From NCBI GenBank assembly GCA_000331325.2, contig CM003434.1, positions 1,579-65,578 of the forward strand: DNA of 64,000 nt. The letters are read 5' to 3'. The translations under genes and the position numbers were made by a program. The stretch is from Crithidia fasciculata (Eukaryota; Euglenozoa; Kinetoplastea; Trypanosomatida; Trypanosomatidae). Position 1 is the stretch's first letter, and every line of letters begins with the position of its first letter. The notes beneath the pieces were generated by a model, which saw only the letters and a list, made by a program, of their open reading frames with translations, had not been told where the DNA came from and did not search any database. Positions 1 to 12,131 of this stretch are shown here, piece by piece.

Positions 1-3000
1 CGTGCACGCTTGACAGATCGCCGCCAGGCTCCGCATCGCCGCCGTCGCCCGCCTCGCGGTGCATGGTGTTCAAGTCGTCCGCAAGCTGCTCCTGTGCAGC
101 AATCCCCACCAGCTAAGGCCACCGTTGAAGGCCAGCACGTGCGCTCGGACGTCGTCAATGTTGCCGCGCGAGGCGGCCTCCAGTGCGTGGATGAGCTCTG
201 GAATGGAGTGCGGGCAAACACCGTCGCGGCATCCGGCAAAGAGCTCGTACACTCTCGGCGCACACCACGGGAGGTCCAGCTGGGTGCCTCGCAGTGCAGT
301 CGCCACCACCACGCGCTCACCCGTTGTGCACAGAAGAGACACGCGAGCGCCGCCACGTCGTCGATCGCGGCGTTGAGGAAGCGGCCAGTGACGTCTCGTT
401 GCACGTCTGCTACCAACCGGGCACGGCGCGCCGCATTCTCTCCCTCCTGAGTGATCGTGTCCCTCTTTGTCGACAGCCACGTCGCGAAGCAGTGCGGCAC
501 CACAAAGCTTGCACATAGGTAGAGTCCTTTCTTGTTGTTGCTCGCAGTTGGCGCACGCAGTCCTGCACCGCGGTCTGAAGCTGAGGACGCAGCAGCGCTT
601 GAGGGATCTCGCTTGTAATCAGCACCTGCAGACGATGCCTCTCCGTCGCCACTGCCCTGTTCCGGTGCTTGAAAAAGTCCTCGCGCGTCATGAGGTCTGT
701 TGTGAAGTCTGCTGCAGTGGCGGCCTGAGTGTCGAGAAGGCAGACATTCTGACTGCTACCGGGGTGGTACTGGCGGGCAGCGCGGCGGAGAACCTGGTGG
801 GTTGCCCGCTTGTGTTGAGCGCAGCACAGCACCACGTGAATGCCGTTTGGCTGCCTGTTGTGCGGCGTCACATCGAGGCCGCGGCCGCCGAGAAAGGTCA
901 TGAAGAACACTTGGCGCACGCCGGCCGACAGCCACGGCGAGGCATCGCGCACAAAGCGCCCTCACCTTCTCTGTCAGCCGGTCAGCCTCCACCACTGTCT
1001 TCACGGCGACGAGGACGTCCTGGTCGCGACCGACAGCGCCGCGGATACTGTGTTCGATTCCCTCGTCGTACGCGGCGGCGTTGCTGTACAGCTCATGCGG
1101 AAGCTCCTGAAAAAGGCTGAAGAAGGCAGGCGGAATGATCACGGGCTTGAGTTTGTACACTCGTTTGTAGATCGCCTGTGTAGCGTAGCCGCCCGCTGTG
1201 CCGTTGACGGCAGTCAGACGACCCTTGAAGTGCACAGAGAAGAGCAGCAGCGGGTTCACCGTCACAGCCGCCACCGTCTCCCACTCCCCCACCGCTGCCC
1301 CTCCTTCATGCACGTCATCGTGCCGAGACCATCTATCAGCGAAGTCATGTAGAGCGTCTCGCCGGTTTCGGTGTTGTACGGCACCGACCGGTCTTTCACC
1401 GCCACGTAGTCCTCGTTGTTTGCCGCGTCCCAAACGTCATTTGCAGACGCGGCACAACGTTCAAAGTGCTCCTATGAGAGCACAGAATCCTTCGGGTCTC
1501 AGCTCAGAATGCCCGCACGTTGCACCCACGCCTCCCACGCTCTCTCTCCCGCGAGTCGCCGTTGATCGCGGCAGACATAAGAGCTGGAAAGGTCAGCGCG
1601 TCGCGGCGAGCATCCAGCGAGGGGTCTACGACGTACATGGCCTCCGTCAGGCTCTGCCCCCTCGACACGTCCGCTTCGTCTTGGATCATCCAGTGCGCAA
1701 AGCCGCACCACTCTCGGTGTAGTGCCGCTCGTCCGTCGGGTCCAGCAGCGTGCACAGCTCTCATGCGCGATAACGTTGCCCTCGGCCGTCTACACCATTC
1801 GCGCTGCATAGACGGTATCGTTCGACTTCGCCGTCTCCGCGTCTTCTGCAACAGCGCGAAGCTGGTTGGCGAAGAGGAGCGTGAAGGCGCCGTTGTTGAA
1901 CTTCCTGCTGCCTCCACTGCGAGGTTGCAGCTGGAGGTGGCGAAGGCGACGCGATAGCCTCAGTACAGCTTGAAGGTGATCACACAGCCGGCGACGTACG
2001 CCTTGCCCTCACTTGTGTTAATGTATTTTGGCCAGCACAGAGCCCTGTAGCAGCGCCAACACGGCAAGCACCTGTGCACACGCCGGGGAAAGTACCTCTT
2101 CGAGTCCTAGTAGCCGAGCAGGATGTCGACAAGCGTGCGCTGTGTGTTGTCCTCGCTGTGAAGAATGCGCGTCTCTGTCTCCTTGACTCGCCGCTTCTCA
2201 TCGTTGCTGGCAGCGACCTCTGCGTGCATCTTGTAATCCTTTGCGATGCGCTCCAGGCGCGCCTTCCTTAGCGTGTCCGCCAGCGTGGATGAGGCGCGAA
2301 TGTCGTCATACATATCTGCGTATGCTGCACGCAACCAGCTCGGCGGATATGTCCACTCTCTCGTCGCGCAGAAAGGCTTTGGCGCCGTCTCAGCTTCTCT
2401 CCCACCCGTTCGCAGTGCTGCGGAGCTGCTGCTGATCCAGTCGCTTGATCTCATTCACCACCTGCTGCCCCTTCAGATCCCACGCCGTCCGGTAGGTATG
2501 CACGGCCTGCTTGGTGAGCTTGTTGCCGCTGAGCATGTCCTGCAGCTTTCCCAAGGGTCCTCGCTGAGGTGCCGGCACTGCCAAGAAGCCACACAGCACG
2601 TCGCACACCGTCGCGTCCGTCAGCGAAGAAGTGAACTCCATAAAACGGCCAAAGCTATTGTCTCCACAGTGCAGTAGCCAGTTTTACATCTCATGCATGG
2701 GAAAGGCGACTTTCTTCGACGTCCACCAGAGGTCAACGCACTGAAAAAGGCGTCGCCGCTGCAGCGCGGCCATCCAGCAGCTCAGCCTCAAGAAGAGCCA
2801 AGGCGGCAGCAACAACGGGCTCCGTGACATCTAACCCTTCCAATGCGCAGAGAGCGGCGCCAACGTACTCCGGGTAGGCCACCCTGCCCACCGCCACTCC
2901 GTCTGCAACCTCCTTCTCGAATGCGTCAGTCACAAGAAGCACCGCCTCCATACACGCGTACTGCGTCAATGCATCGATGGGCTTCTCCACAAGGCTGGCG

Positions 3001-4560
3001 AACTCCGCCTCGCCAAAGGCTCTCTTGCCCAGATGTGTGAGGTAGGCGTGGCAGAGCGCGCACAGAACACGCTCCATAGCCTTCAGCGCACCAGCACTGC
3101 GTGAAAGGAGGCGTGCAGCTCACTATCAGACACCGCCACCGCCGCAACTTTCTTCACGAGAGAGCGGATGCGTGGCGCATAATGGCCGTTGAGCTCCTCC
3201 AACAGCCGCGACGCCGCGTGCTTTCGGATGGGAAAGCACGAGCACTCCCGCAGCGCGCGCGGATCGCAATAAAAAAGGCAGGCGGTCCGAGCGGGCTGCG
3301 TTCTGCAAGTCTTCAAGGCAGCGCAAAAAAGGGGAGGGCCAAGCGTTCCCTGCCGCACACCTTGCGTGAGAAAATCTCCGTATCGCCCTTCTTTGGATGA
3401 GCGGTGAGGAGAGCGTCCCACATAGTGCGCAGCCACTTTGTCACCACCGCGGCCTCGCTGTCTGCAGTCATCGGAGACCATCCCGCCTTCACTGCGTCCA
3501 AGATCAGCGGCACTTTCTCCTGAAGAAAGGACGCCAATGGCAGCGTTCACATCATCTCCACAGTTGCTCGCAGCCGCACAATGTCTTTGACGTTGTCGCG
3601 TAGAAACTCATGCAACTCAGCCAGCAATTTGTGTAAGTACTGATAGCAGCTCCAGCACGGTGTGCGCCAGTACCACGCGGCAAGGTCTTTGATGCCGTCC
3701 TTCTGCACAATCGCGGCAACAGCTTCGCAAATACGCCCCACTTTTCGCCCTTCGCCAACGTGCAAAAGCAGCTCGCCACGGGGCGGCGCTCCCTCAGCGG
3801 GCCGCAGAACGTCTGAATGAGCTGCAGAAGAAACCGCATCTTCAGCACGCGGACCACCAGCACGATGAACAGCTTCTGTGAGTCCTGAAACTGCAAAGTA
3901 AGCAAAATGCTCCGCGCCGTTTCGGAGACAAACGCATGATTTTTGTGCAGGAAAATCAGGAGAGACGTGAGCGCCTCGAGCAGCAGCTGCGAGGATGGAG
4001 GCCCCGTCGCGTTGGACTCGCCTGGAGGCACACACCCACCGCACTCTCCAGCAGGTGCGAGAGAAGTTCCATCGGAGGGACGACATCCTTAAATAAGTTC
4101 AGAACAACAAAGTGGCAGCTAAGAAAACACTTTGACAACGTTTCTTGTAGCCGTCCCTACCGCCTCAGCTGTAGTGTCGGGCAGATCTTTTACTTCGCAC
4201 ACCGCCGCAATAGATAGCAGCCAGTTGTGCACCATTCTCGGGATGCGGTGCGCATACAAGCGCGCGCTTGTAGCGCTGGACGCAGAGCTGAGTGCCCAGC
4301 CGAGGAACTCCTGCTGCGCACGTTCGAAGGCAGTTCAGAGAGGCCCACACGCAACTGTGCAGGTGACAAAAAGGAGTAGCCTGCCAAGCTCCAACACAGC
4401 GCTTCACTGCCTGCAGAAGTCCGGCGTGTCGCTCAAGGCGAAAAGAGGACAGACGGGCAATCGGACACCGGCCTCGGACAGCAACGGGCCGATCTGCGTC
4501 GGCGCACAGAACCGCCAACCGCGCCGCGCAGAGACGCAGCTTGCCCAGTGACCAGCCGCG
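1..4560 (-). pseudogene. Long broken gene of unknown identity (runs off left edge)
   Basis: Protein-like sequence can be followed on the minus strand from about 4,560 down to the window edge, but it jumps between all three frames many times. The pieces look like one helical protein. Examples are a hydrophobic, Leu-rich stretch near 3,850-4,000 (with LLLEALTSLL and SETARSILLTL), an acidic helical piece at 2,733-3,077, a charged helical piece at 2,107-2,454, and the longest continuous piece at 756-1,230 (with VNPLLLFSVHFKGRL). I recognise no domain. The frame changes are far denser than anywhere right of 26 kb, so this is either a real pseudogene or very poor consensus. It is not an LRR copy; the LRR-like sequence begins just upstream of about 4,570. 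An ARM/HEAT-like fold is possible from the helix pattern but is only a guess. Confidence 0.4.
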
Positions 4561-4569
4561 CTCCAACAC

Positions 4570-6060
4570 AAGCATTGCACCACAGTCTCAAGCATAGTCA
4601 GCAATGTCGTTGGCATGTTCTTGACGTAGCGGTAGGTCGGTGCTTGGTAAGCGCACTTGGCCACTCGCGGAGGAATGTGAAAGTCGACATCGCTGGCTGG
4701 CAGGAAAACTGTGAGCAGCACTTCCGCGCTGACGCGGTACAGAGCTCCGCCTCGATCTGAAACACATTGCGACTGTAGAAGCGCGACGTGTAGTTCAGCA
4801 CAAATATGTGGAGCCCAAAGGTGCCTTCGATCTCCTTTACGAGCGCTGCAAGCTGCTGGAGATACAGCGCGAGGAGTGAGCCACCACGCCGCACGCTCAG
4901 CGCTGTAACGTTGAATGAGTCGATGCGGCAAAGAGACGAGGACGTAGTAAATCTCTTCTAGCCGTGAAAAGGCGATTTTTCTTCCGGCGATAACGTGCTC
5001 GGGAAGAAGGCAGGTGTTTAGACCGTTCTGACGAATCAGCGCGGTACAACTGCGGATGCAGAGCTTCTGGAGGCAAGACGTCCTTGCAACTCTCAAGATC
5101 GTCTGAAGTTGTGGCTCGTCAGACACATTGAGTTCGCTGGGCATCGAGAAGCTGCCAAAGCCCTGAAGACCCTGCGATTTGTATTCCCCTGATCATCGTG
5201 TCTCCACATCTTGAGGCATCTGAAAGAGAGCCGAGAGACTCTGCAGCAGCGAATTGTCGTTGATGTCGAGCTTGGAGACACGCAAACACACAAGAAACGT
5301 AACTACATTGAGAATCTTGCAACTACAGACTGTCAGTGATTGCAGATGTTGTGCACTCGAAAGCACAGCGCGGTTTACCAGTCTCGGTAAAAGCATCCAC
5401 GAGCACCTCGGAAATGAGCAGCACCACATCGTTGAAGACATTCGACAGCTACGCTGTGACCTTCCCAGCATAGAAGAACTGTCCTTACTGAATGAATAGC
5501 TTCTTCAGAATTGACAAAGGGATAAGGAGCAGAGAAAGCTTTAGCACCGCCCATCACAGGTCGGCGTCTCGCTCTGTGCACATGGCGGCAACGAGGCAAG
5601 GTACACTCCCAGCGCCTGTGCAAGAGCATCGAGGCCACTTGGGGACAGCGCCAGTACATCGCTGCGTGCGTTGTTGACAATCACCTCCAGCGGTAGACGG
5701 CACACACTCGTCCACCACATCGCGTGCGCGAAGGGCGAGGACGGAGCCGGTCCTCCTACCGCAGCCTGCAGACGGCAGCATAACCAGCCGGCGTTTGTCG
5801 TGGCGCAGATGCCGTCCCTTCAGCTCCGTTGGCAAGTCGGCGTGAGCCTCACCGTCTCGACTCGCACCTGCAGACTATCAGCACGGAGCATCTGTGTCGC
5901 ACCCGCGTGTCAGCACATCGCCATGCAGAAAAAAAGGGCACCTGCACAAAAGAACCGCACTTTGAGGGAGTTGAAGACACCGTCAGCTCCTCCATGTTGG
6001 CTGCGTGTCACAGCCCTCTGAAGGTGCGCAGTGCAACCATGAAGGGAAGTGCGAGTGTCT
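4570..6060 (-). pseudogene. LRR-family pseudogene
   Basis: This is a decayed member of the same family as the intact gene at 7,023-8,609. Around 5,560-5,735 the minus strand encodes MWWTSVCRLPLEVIVNNAR, matching MWWASAFHLPLHISVNNAR of the intact protein. At 5,200-5,360 it encodes LQSLTVCSCKILNV and SLLQSLSALFQMP, closest to the copy at 9.6-10.7 kb. Pieces at 4,990-5,110 (TSCLQKLCIRSCTALIR) again match that copy. The reading frame changes several times and there are in-frame stops, so no full protein is possible. It forms a subfamily with the 9.6-10.7 kb copy, with a C-terminal region (about 4,600-4,900) that the intact gene lacks. Confidence 0.7.
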
Positions 6061-6204
6061 GACAGTTGTGTGGGCCGGAGCGGTTGCTGATGGAGCTCAA
6101 TGCTTTACAACGGTACCCTCGTACTGTGCAAATAAATAAAAAAGAAGGCTGCAGAGACAAAGAGAGAGAGAGAGTGGAGGGAGAGGAAACAAAGTAGTAG
6201 GCGT

Positions 6205-6640
6205 CATGGTACATTATTCCCTTCCTCGCAGTACCGCCGCCAACATACGGCACAGCATCGGCAACGTCGCCAGCCTGAAACACATTTCGTAGTGCCGCAC
6301 AACAATCATGTGAACACCGCAGTGCTCATACAGCTTCGCAAGGCCATCTCGCTCATTATTTCTAGCAGTGCACTTTGTTCTGCGCGCGCATCTCATTGAG
6401 TCCTCACGGAAAAACGCCAGAACGGCACAACGCCACTTGAGGCGTAGGACTGCTCGATGCAGGTGCAGGTATCTCAAGTAATCACAGAACTGGGAAGAAA
6501 TGAGAGGAAGAGAAGAGTTGCTTTCTTTTCCAGTAGTCAACGGCGTGACAGAAATGGATTCGAAAGGGCATTTACAAAACGAAAAAAAAAAGAGAAAGGT
6601 GATGCAACAAAGCAAATAGAGAGAAAAAAAAAATACTGAA
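6205..6640 (-). pseudogene. Possible C-terminal fragment of another LRR-family copy
   Basis: A 133-codon minus-strand frame at 6,214-6,615 contains GLAKLYEHCGVHMIVVRHYE. This resembles the segment LVKEIEGTFGLHIFVLNYTS in the C-terminal part of the LRR pseudogene just downstream (about 4,800-4,870). I read it as the remaining tail of a further family member whose LRR part is gone. The similarity is short and judged by eye. Confidence 0.35.
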
Positions 6641-7022
6641 TGTCAGTAGAAAATAAGACGTGAGCGCAAAAGAGAGAGGCGCTGTTTTTTGTCGGTTAGA
6701 CACTCACGTAAATCTTTTTTATTGTGAAGAGCGCGGTGACAAACGACACACACACCGCAGCGCCACTTCACAAACACTTGAAGGGAAAAACTGCTGTATT
6801 AGCTTGATATAAGAAAGATAGAATTGTCATCAGGGCTGTTTGACGCACGTAAAAGCTCACAACAAAGAAGGCATCCTTCTTCGTAGACGCCGCTTCACTG
6901 AGTGTTCGCATGAACGATGTCACTGCATTATTGGCGCACGTAATCTTGTGGCCGGTATGTATGTCATTTAAAGGATAAAGGAAAACCTCTTTTCTCTTAT
7001 CGTCTCTGACTCAATGCCGGCG
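6641..7022. other. Intergenic, no gene seen
   Basis: AT-rich, with short A-runs on the plus strand. It is the likely 3' UTR of the intact LRR gene. I see nothing else in it. Confidence 0.5.
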
Positions 7023-8609
7023 CTACAAATCAACCTTCACAGAGGGAGGAAAGAAGGCGGCGCTGGTCACCCCTGTGTACGAGACGCCCAGGTGCCTCAG
7101 GCTGGGACACCTGGCAAGGTCGCGGATGTCGGTCAGAGGGTCATTGCTGTTAAGATCGATCACCGCAAGTCGTGGACAGCTGCCGAGGCCGCTGACGTTG
7201 CGTATTTTGCAGCCCCACGCTTCCACTTTCTCGAGGCTCGGTGCGCCAGCAAGCCCGCTGATGTCCTCCAGCTGATTGCAGGAATTGAGCCAAATATACT
7301 CAAGCTTTGGACAGCGACCAAGACCATCCAAATGATACAGCCCCGAGTCGGCCGCGCTGATTCTTCGTAGCGAAGGTGCGCCAGCAAGACCGGTGAGGTC
7401 GCGCAACCCAAGAATTTCGGCCACGTCAATTTCCTCTAACCGCGGACAAGTGCTCAGGCCTTCCACCGACTCCAGGCCGCTTTCGCACGCGTTGATGTAG
7501 CGCAGAGACGGGGCACCAGCAAGGTCCCGAAGGTTCGTGAGCTCTTTATCGGACTCTACATGGAGCTCATCGAGAAGCGGACAGGTGTTCAGACCCTCCA
7601 AACTGCTCAACGCTTCACAGACACTAATGCTAAGCTTCTGCAGACGAGGCGATCCGGCAAGGCCTTTTGTATTTTCCAGCTCATGGTTTCCAGACACTTC
7701 GAGAGAACTGAGCTTTGGTAAGCTGCCAAGTCCGTCAAGACTCTGCAAGTTGCAGCTCATCGCACAAATCTCCTCCAGGTTTGGTGCACCAGCAAGAGAG
7801 GAGAGACTGCGCAGCTCATAATTGCCGGAGAGATCGAGGAAGGCGAGGCACGGGCAGCTCACGAGGGCGGATACATCCGATATCCCGCATCTAGTGGCCG
7901 TCAGCGACCGTAGGTGTGGCGCACCTGACAACGCAGCGAAGTTGCCCAGCTGAGCCACGCCGGTCAATGCCACCTCCTCAACGGGCATCTGCGCCGCACT
8001 GTGCAGTATCTTTGACATGTACGCAGCCGCCTGCTCAGCGTCCACCGTGTCGTTGCATTTGATCGTCAGCTTCTTCAGACTCGAGAAAGATGACAAAGCG
8101 CAGAGAAAACTACCACACTGTCCGTCACACGGTGGTGCGTCGCTCCGCGCGCAGGCGGGCAGCGAAGTCAGCACGACCACCATCACCTCCACTCTTGCCG
8201 CGAGGCCGTCAACGAAGCACTCTCGCAAATCGCCGCGTGCGTTATTAACGCTGATATGCAGCGGCAGGTGAAATGCGCTTGCCCACCACATCGAGCGTAT
8301 ACGCCGCTGGGGCTCTGGTGTCTCCGCCGTTGCTTGGAGGCAGCAGTGCAGCCGTGCAGGCCTTGACCTCACGCTCAGCTGTTCCTCTCCGGGAAACGGC
8401 GGTTGCAGTAGCATTTCTGTATTCAGCCGCATCTGCGGGCCGACGGCGCTCAGCGTGTGTCGCACGCCCTTCAGCAAGTCGTCATTCATGAACGACATCA
8501 TCTGTGCACGAGGGTCGTACAGGAGATTTCCAAGAGTGGTGCGAGGGTCGCCGGAACCGTTGTGGTCCAGCACACGCTGGATGGTTTCACTATACAAACG
8601 AAGTGGCAT
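7023..8609 (-). CDS. Intact leucine-rich-repeat protein, 528 aa
   Basis: This is the only complete LRR-family member in the window. The ATG at 8,609 is used because a longer open frame starts only at a GTG and reads through the polypyrimidine tract. Residues 1-215 are a non-repetitive family-specific region (MWWASAFHLPLHISV near 107-120, Cys-rich 152-170). Residues 227-510 are LRRs of two alternating types, one with GLAGAPSL and one with GLGSCPRL. The first type recurs at residues 227, 272, 317, 363, 408, 453 and 498, so the repeat is a 45-residue double unit. There is no signal peptide or membrane span, so I infer a cytosolic scaffold or recognition protein. The partner is unknown. It lies among five or more pseudogene relatives and forms the left outer flank of the palindrome. 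Confidence 0.85.
   Translation of the reverse strand: MPLRLYSETIQRVLDHNGSGDPRTTLGNLLYDPRAQMMSFMNDDLLKGVRHTLSAVGPQMRLNTEMLLQPPFPGEEQLSVRSRPARLHCCLQATAETPEPQRRIRSMWWASAFHLPLHISVNNARGDLRECFVDGLAARVEVMVVVLTSLPACARSDAPPCDGQCGSFLCALSSFSSLKKLTIKCNDTVDAEQAAAYMSKILHSAAQMPVEEVALTGVAQLGNFAALSGAPHLRSLTATRCGISDVSALVSCPCLAFLDLSGNYELRSLSSLAGAPNLEEICAMSCNLQSLDGLGSLPKLSSLEVSGNHELENTKGLAGSPRLQKLSISVCEALSSLEGLNTCPLLDELHVESDKELTNLRDLAGAPSLRYINACESGLESVEGLSTCPRLEEIDVAEILGLRDLTGLAGAPSLRRISAADSGLYHLDGLGRCPKLEYIWLNSCNQLEDISGLAGAPSLEKVEAWGCKIRNVSGLGSCPRLAVIDLNSNDPLTDIRDLARCPSLRHLGVSYTGVTSAAFFPPSVKVDL
7119..7931 (-). repeat. Six tandem 135-bp double-LRR units inside the LRR gene
   Basis: Residues 227-497 consist of six units of 45 residues (one of 46). 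Each has a GLAGAPxL half and a GLGxCPxL half of 22-23 residues. The regular spacing suggests growth by tandem duplication of a 135-bp segment. The units have since diverged in the variable positions between the two motifs. Confidence 0.8.
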
Positions 8610-8696
8610 CGCTGCGTCTTTTCCCTCAACTGGTGAGATTGAGTGTGAAGTGCTTTGAGTGATGCGGAGCCTCCACGAAGAAGATTGCGAGTGGAT

Positions 8697-8743
8697 CTGA
8701 AGAGGAGTGTTTGTAGAAAGAGAGGAGAGAAAAAGAGAGGAGG
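8697..8743 (-). promoter_or_regulatory. Probable trans-splicing signal of the LRR gene
   Basis: An almost uninterrupted purine run at 8,715-8,743 is a polypyrimidine tract on the coding strand. The first AG after it is at 8,698-8,697 (CTCTTCAG). The next ATG is the chosen start, about 90 bases downstream. This is the normal layout of a spliced-leader acceptor. Confidence 0.55.
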
Positions 8744-9589
8744 CGGAATGGAACAGCAATGTATAAGATGCGACCACACAGAGAGGAAGAGTTAGAAGAA
8801 GCGAAGCTGTATGATGCACTGGCACAAGCACATTAAGGAGGTGGTTTGTGTATGGAGCGCGCTGCCCTTCATGTCAACCCACAGTCGAGCAATGCTCCTC
8901 GTCTCCGCTCTCCCATACTTCCAGTTTTCCCCTCGACTCGACGCCGGTTACTTTCATTCATACACTTTCTGATTCTTAGAGAGACGTGCAGAACAGAATC
9001 GTAGAGAAGCGACGACAGTCGGCAGTACTGTTGCTGCTTTCGTCAGAGAAAGCAAGAAGATGAACGGAAAGCCGGGACACACCACCAATGCAGCATCACA
9101 GCGGGAGGAACAAAACACCACGAGAAATGGCAGCAATGACAACTGCGGAAGCGAAACTATAGAATCTTCCTTTTCGATGAGCAGAAAAAAAACTAGTGGT
9201 AGCAGAGGAGAGGGGAACGGAGAGAAAAAACATGTCATAAAACGAAGGACAACACAACAGGAAGACAACAAAAGGAGACAACGCTAGTGCACCCCCTCAT
9301 AATGATACAATTGGGATTGGGGAAAAAGAAAGAGAGAGTGTCGCATCTCCTTTCAAGTGCAACCTTACAGAGGAGTAGACAAGAAGACAGTGTGAGTACG
9401 CACAGCGTACGTTGGCTCCACGCAGGTCCGCTGGCGTTCTGCAACCTCCTGTCTTGCTCAAGTAGTCGATGCGTTTGTGCCAAGGACATCAGCGGGGCAC
9501 GATCGTCAACGCGACAAAAAAAAAAAGGAGATAAACTCCTACATCTCACACAGCGTTGCATCACCGCCTTACCTTCATTAAAGAGTTGA

Positions 9590-10681
9590 GGAAAGCGATA
9601 CTGACCATCCGTGTTTCACGCAGGTCAAAGAACCTCAAGGTGGTGCGTTCAGCACGTTCACCGAGTCCACCAGAGGCCCACTGAAGCGTAGGTTTCGCTC
9701 TCCGAGACGCGCAGACAGGTGCTGAGGGTGTTGACGTTGCGTACCTCACAGTATCTCGTTACCTCCTCAAGGCTCGCCGGAGTTGCGATGCCATCGATCT
9801 CCTCCACCACTTTGCACGAACCAGGTCAAACTTCTTCGAGCGCCTGGAGCTGACCTACGTCCGTCACTTTTCGGACACTTTCACCCTAAACATCGCTTCT
9901 CCGCAAACTCGGTGCGCCAGCGACACAGCTTGGCTCCTGCAGGTGCCCGCTCTGTAATTAGGTCATTTCGACTGCGGTCACGTGATGAGGCCGTCCACGT
10001 CCCACCGGTCGCACCCGCTCGCATCGATGCCGCAAAGAGAGATGGAGGCTTTGCGACCCTCTTAAGGTCATGAAGAAGCAATCTTTTAAAGGCGACTAAG
10101 CGCTCGGGAAAAAAGCAGCTGTTCAGACTGTTCAAACGGATCAACGCGGTAAAGCTGCGGATGCAGAGCTTCTGAAGACGAGGCGTTCTCGCAACTTCCA
10201 AGATCGCCTGAAGCTGCGAGCTATCGGATATATAGAGCTCGCTGAGCCTCAAGAAGCTGTCAAGTCTGTAAAGATCCTGCAAGGTGCATCCCCGTGCACA
10301 AAGAGTCCCCAGACGCGGCACATTCGCAAGAACGGAGAGACTCTCCAGCAGCGAGCTGTCGGAGCTATCAAACTTGGAGGAAAGCAGGCAGATCAACAAG
10401 TCAGGCAAGAACGCGACTTCGCTTGGCCGGGCCATCAGTGACTGCAGATATTTTGCGCGGCACAACGCAGCGAAGTTGCCCAGCTCCTCGCAGCCATTCA
10501 AAAGCACCTCAGGAATGAGAAGCCGCGCCATAGAGTCGAGGACAGTTGACACCTGTGCTGTGCTGTTTTCAAAAAAAAAAAGCCGACCCTTTACGTAAAA
10601 CACCCACTTTTTTCGGAATTGGAAGACACAATGCAGAGTAGATAAAGCACCCACACTGCTTATCGCAGATAAGTGAACCAC
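9590..10681 (-). pseudogene. LRR-family pseudogene in left palindrome arm
   Basis: A 266-codon open piece at 9,881-10,681 contains NGCEELGNFAAL, SSLLESLSVLANVPRLGTL and PRLQKLCIRSFTALIRLN, clear family LRR motifs. The sequence goes on in another frame to about 9,590. It lacks the N-terminal conserved region of the intact gene and most of the repeat array. Its closest relative is the pseudogene at 4.6-6.1 kb. The mirror copy is at 15,790-16,920. Confidence 0.7.
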
Positions 10682-10689
10682 TCAGCACG

Positions 10690-11450
10690 CAGGTTCGTCA
10701 AGAGGCCAGCTGAACCTCCAGCACCGCTAGTCGAGCTATACTGTCACTGGTGAACAACATCAGGAAATGGCTGCGTTAGCTGTGCGCCACCACTTATAGC
10801 GGCAGACAGCGCACACCAGCCCATCACATCGAGCTCACAAGCAGTGGAAGCTATGAAGTGTCTTTTTTGTGGTTGTTTTCTCTGCACCACAGCCACCTGG
10901 ACTTCACAGTGGCTGCAGTGCTATCGCGGTAAAAGTTTGGAGGACCCACTAACAATTCTGTGTCGAAAAGCCCTTACAAAATCCCGGAAAACAGCCCATC
11001 ACCTGTAAAAGTCCACCTGTAAGGAAGTGGAAGAGGACGCAGCGCAAACGTCACCGTCTGGTGGGAGCTGCGAGAGAGAAAAGGGAAGATCCACCAGGTG
11101 TGCTGCGTAGTTGGACTACTATTAGAGTTTCATGCGGAAAGGAAAAGTTGATAAGCTGTATTCCCTCTGATGTTTGCAATACAACAAACGAGTGGTGGGA
11201 GGAGGAGCAGAAAGCACAAGTGAACAAGAAAGGGTGGTGTGCAGCTCAAAGTGCGAAAGTTAATGTTAAAGCGCATGGGGGCTTCATTGGTAACACAAAG
11301 CAATCTACCGCACCTAGAAAGGAGAGTGAGATAGAGATGAAAAAATGCACGTAGATGGAAGAAAAGCATGTCGCACTCAGCAGGCTTCGATGTGACCGTT
11401 GTACAGTGCACTATATCAAGTAGCTCACAGCTATTGCGCATTTGACTCCG
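10690..11450. other. Non-coding part of left arm
   Basis: No gene is recognised. It is mirrored closely at about 15,030-15,780. Short frames here have no family resemblance. Confidence 0.5.
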
Positions 11451-11774
11451 CGAATGTTCGCCAAACATTTCGTTTTGCCTTTAAAACGCGTTGAAAAGCA
11501 GCATTCGCTCAGAGAAGGAGGATGTCGAACGAAGCACCAGCAAGGAAGATATTCTCGAAAGGCAGAATACTCTTTGAAACACCTTACTGGAAGTCAGATA
11601 GTGTGTATTGCACATGGTGAAAACGCACGCGAACGGAGAAGGGTGGAGAACGCAACGTTAACAAAAGCGGTAAAACGATTCGAGAAACAAAGAAAAGAGA
11701 ATGACTGATGGAATGATGAAGCAGGAGAGGCTGCTACTCAGTTGGAGAACGAAGTGCATCGCTCTGGTGCTTCC
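11451..11774 (+). repeat. 324-bp repeat, copy 1 (left arm)
   Basis: Begins CGAATGTTCGCCAAACATTT and ends GCATCGCTCTGGTGCTTCC. The same unit occurs directly repeated at about 12,132-12,446 and inverted at about 14,710-15,029. The copies differ mainly by one-base indels. It directly flanks the 3' end of the PLC fragment in the right arm. There is no coding potential I can support. Confidence 0.8.
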
Positions 11775-12131
11775 CCACGCCGTCACCGCAGCCGGACACG
11801 CCAAACCTCGTACTGCCAGCACGTGCGCGAACAGCGAGCGGTGCTCTCTGAGCCGGCTGCGTGTACAGCTGCCCAGCTAGACATCGATGACGACACATAA
11901 ACAAGAAATAACATGCGGAGAGTAAACTAGCAAGGTGAAGCAGACAAAGGCAGCGCGTAGAGAGAGCGAAGACATGAAAGCATGTCCACTCAAACGACTC
12001 TCCGAAGACACACGAGATGGAGGTGTGAACATGCGGTTAGCACCTAATGGTCGAGCAGTATGCGACGGCTGCACGGAATAGATTGGCCCCGTCAGCTCCG
12101 CACCCGGTCTACGTGTGGCGCCATTTTCGGC
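11775..12131. other. Single-copy block between two direct repeats
   Basis: About 357 bases found nowhere else in the window and absent from the right arm at the corresponding position. I recognise no gene or transposon ends. It is either an insertion bracketed by a duplicated 324-bp unit or sequence from another locus joined in at a contig end. Confidence 0.6.

Noticed and set aside
8610-8831. Hydrophobic N-terminal extension of the LRR gene that would act as a signal peptide
   Set aside because: It starts at GTG, not ATG, and runs through the polypyrimidine tract, so it is 5' UTR.
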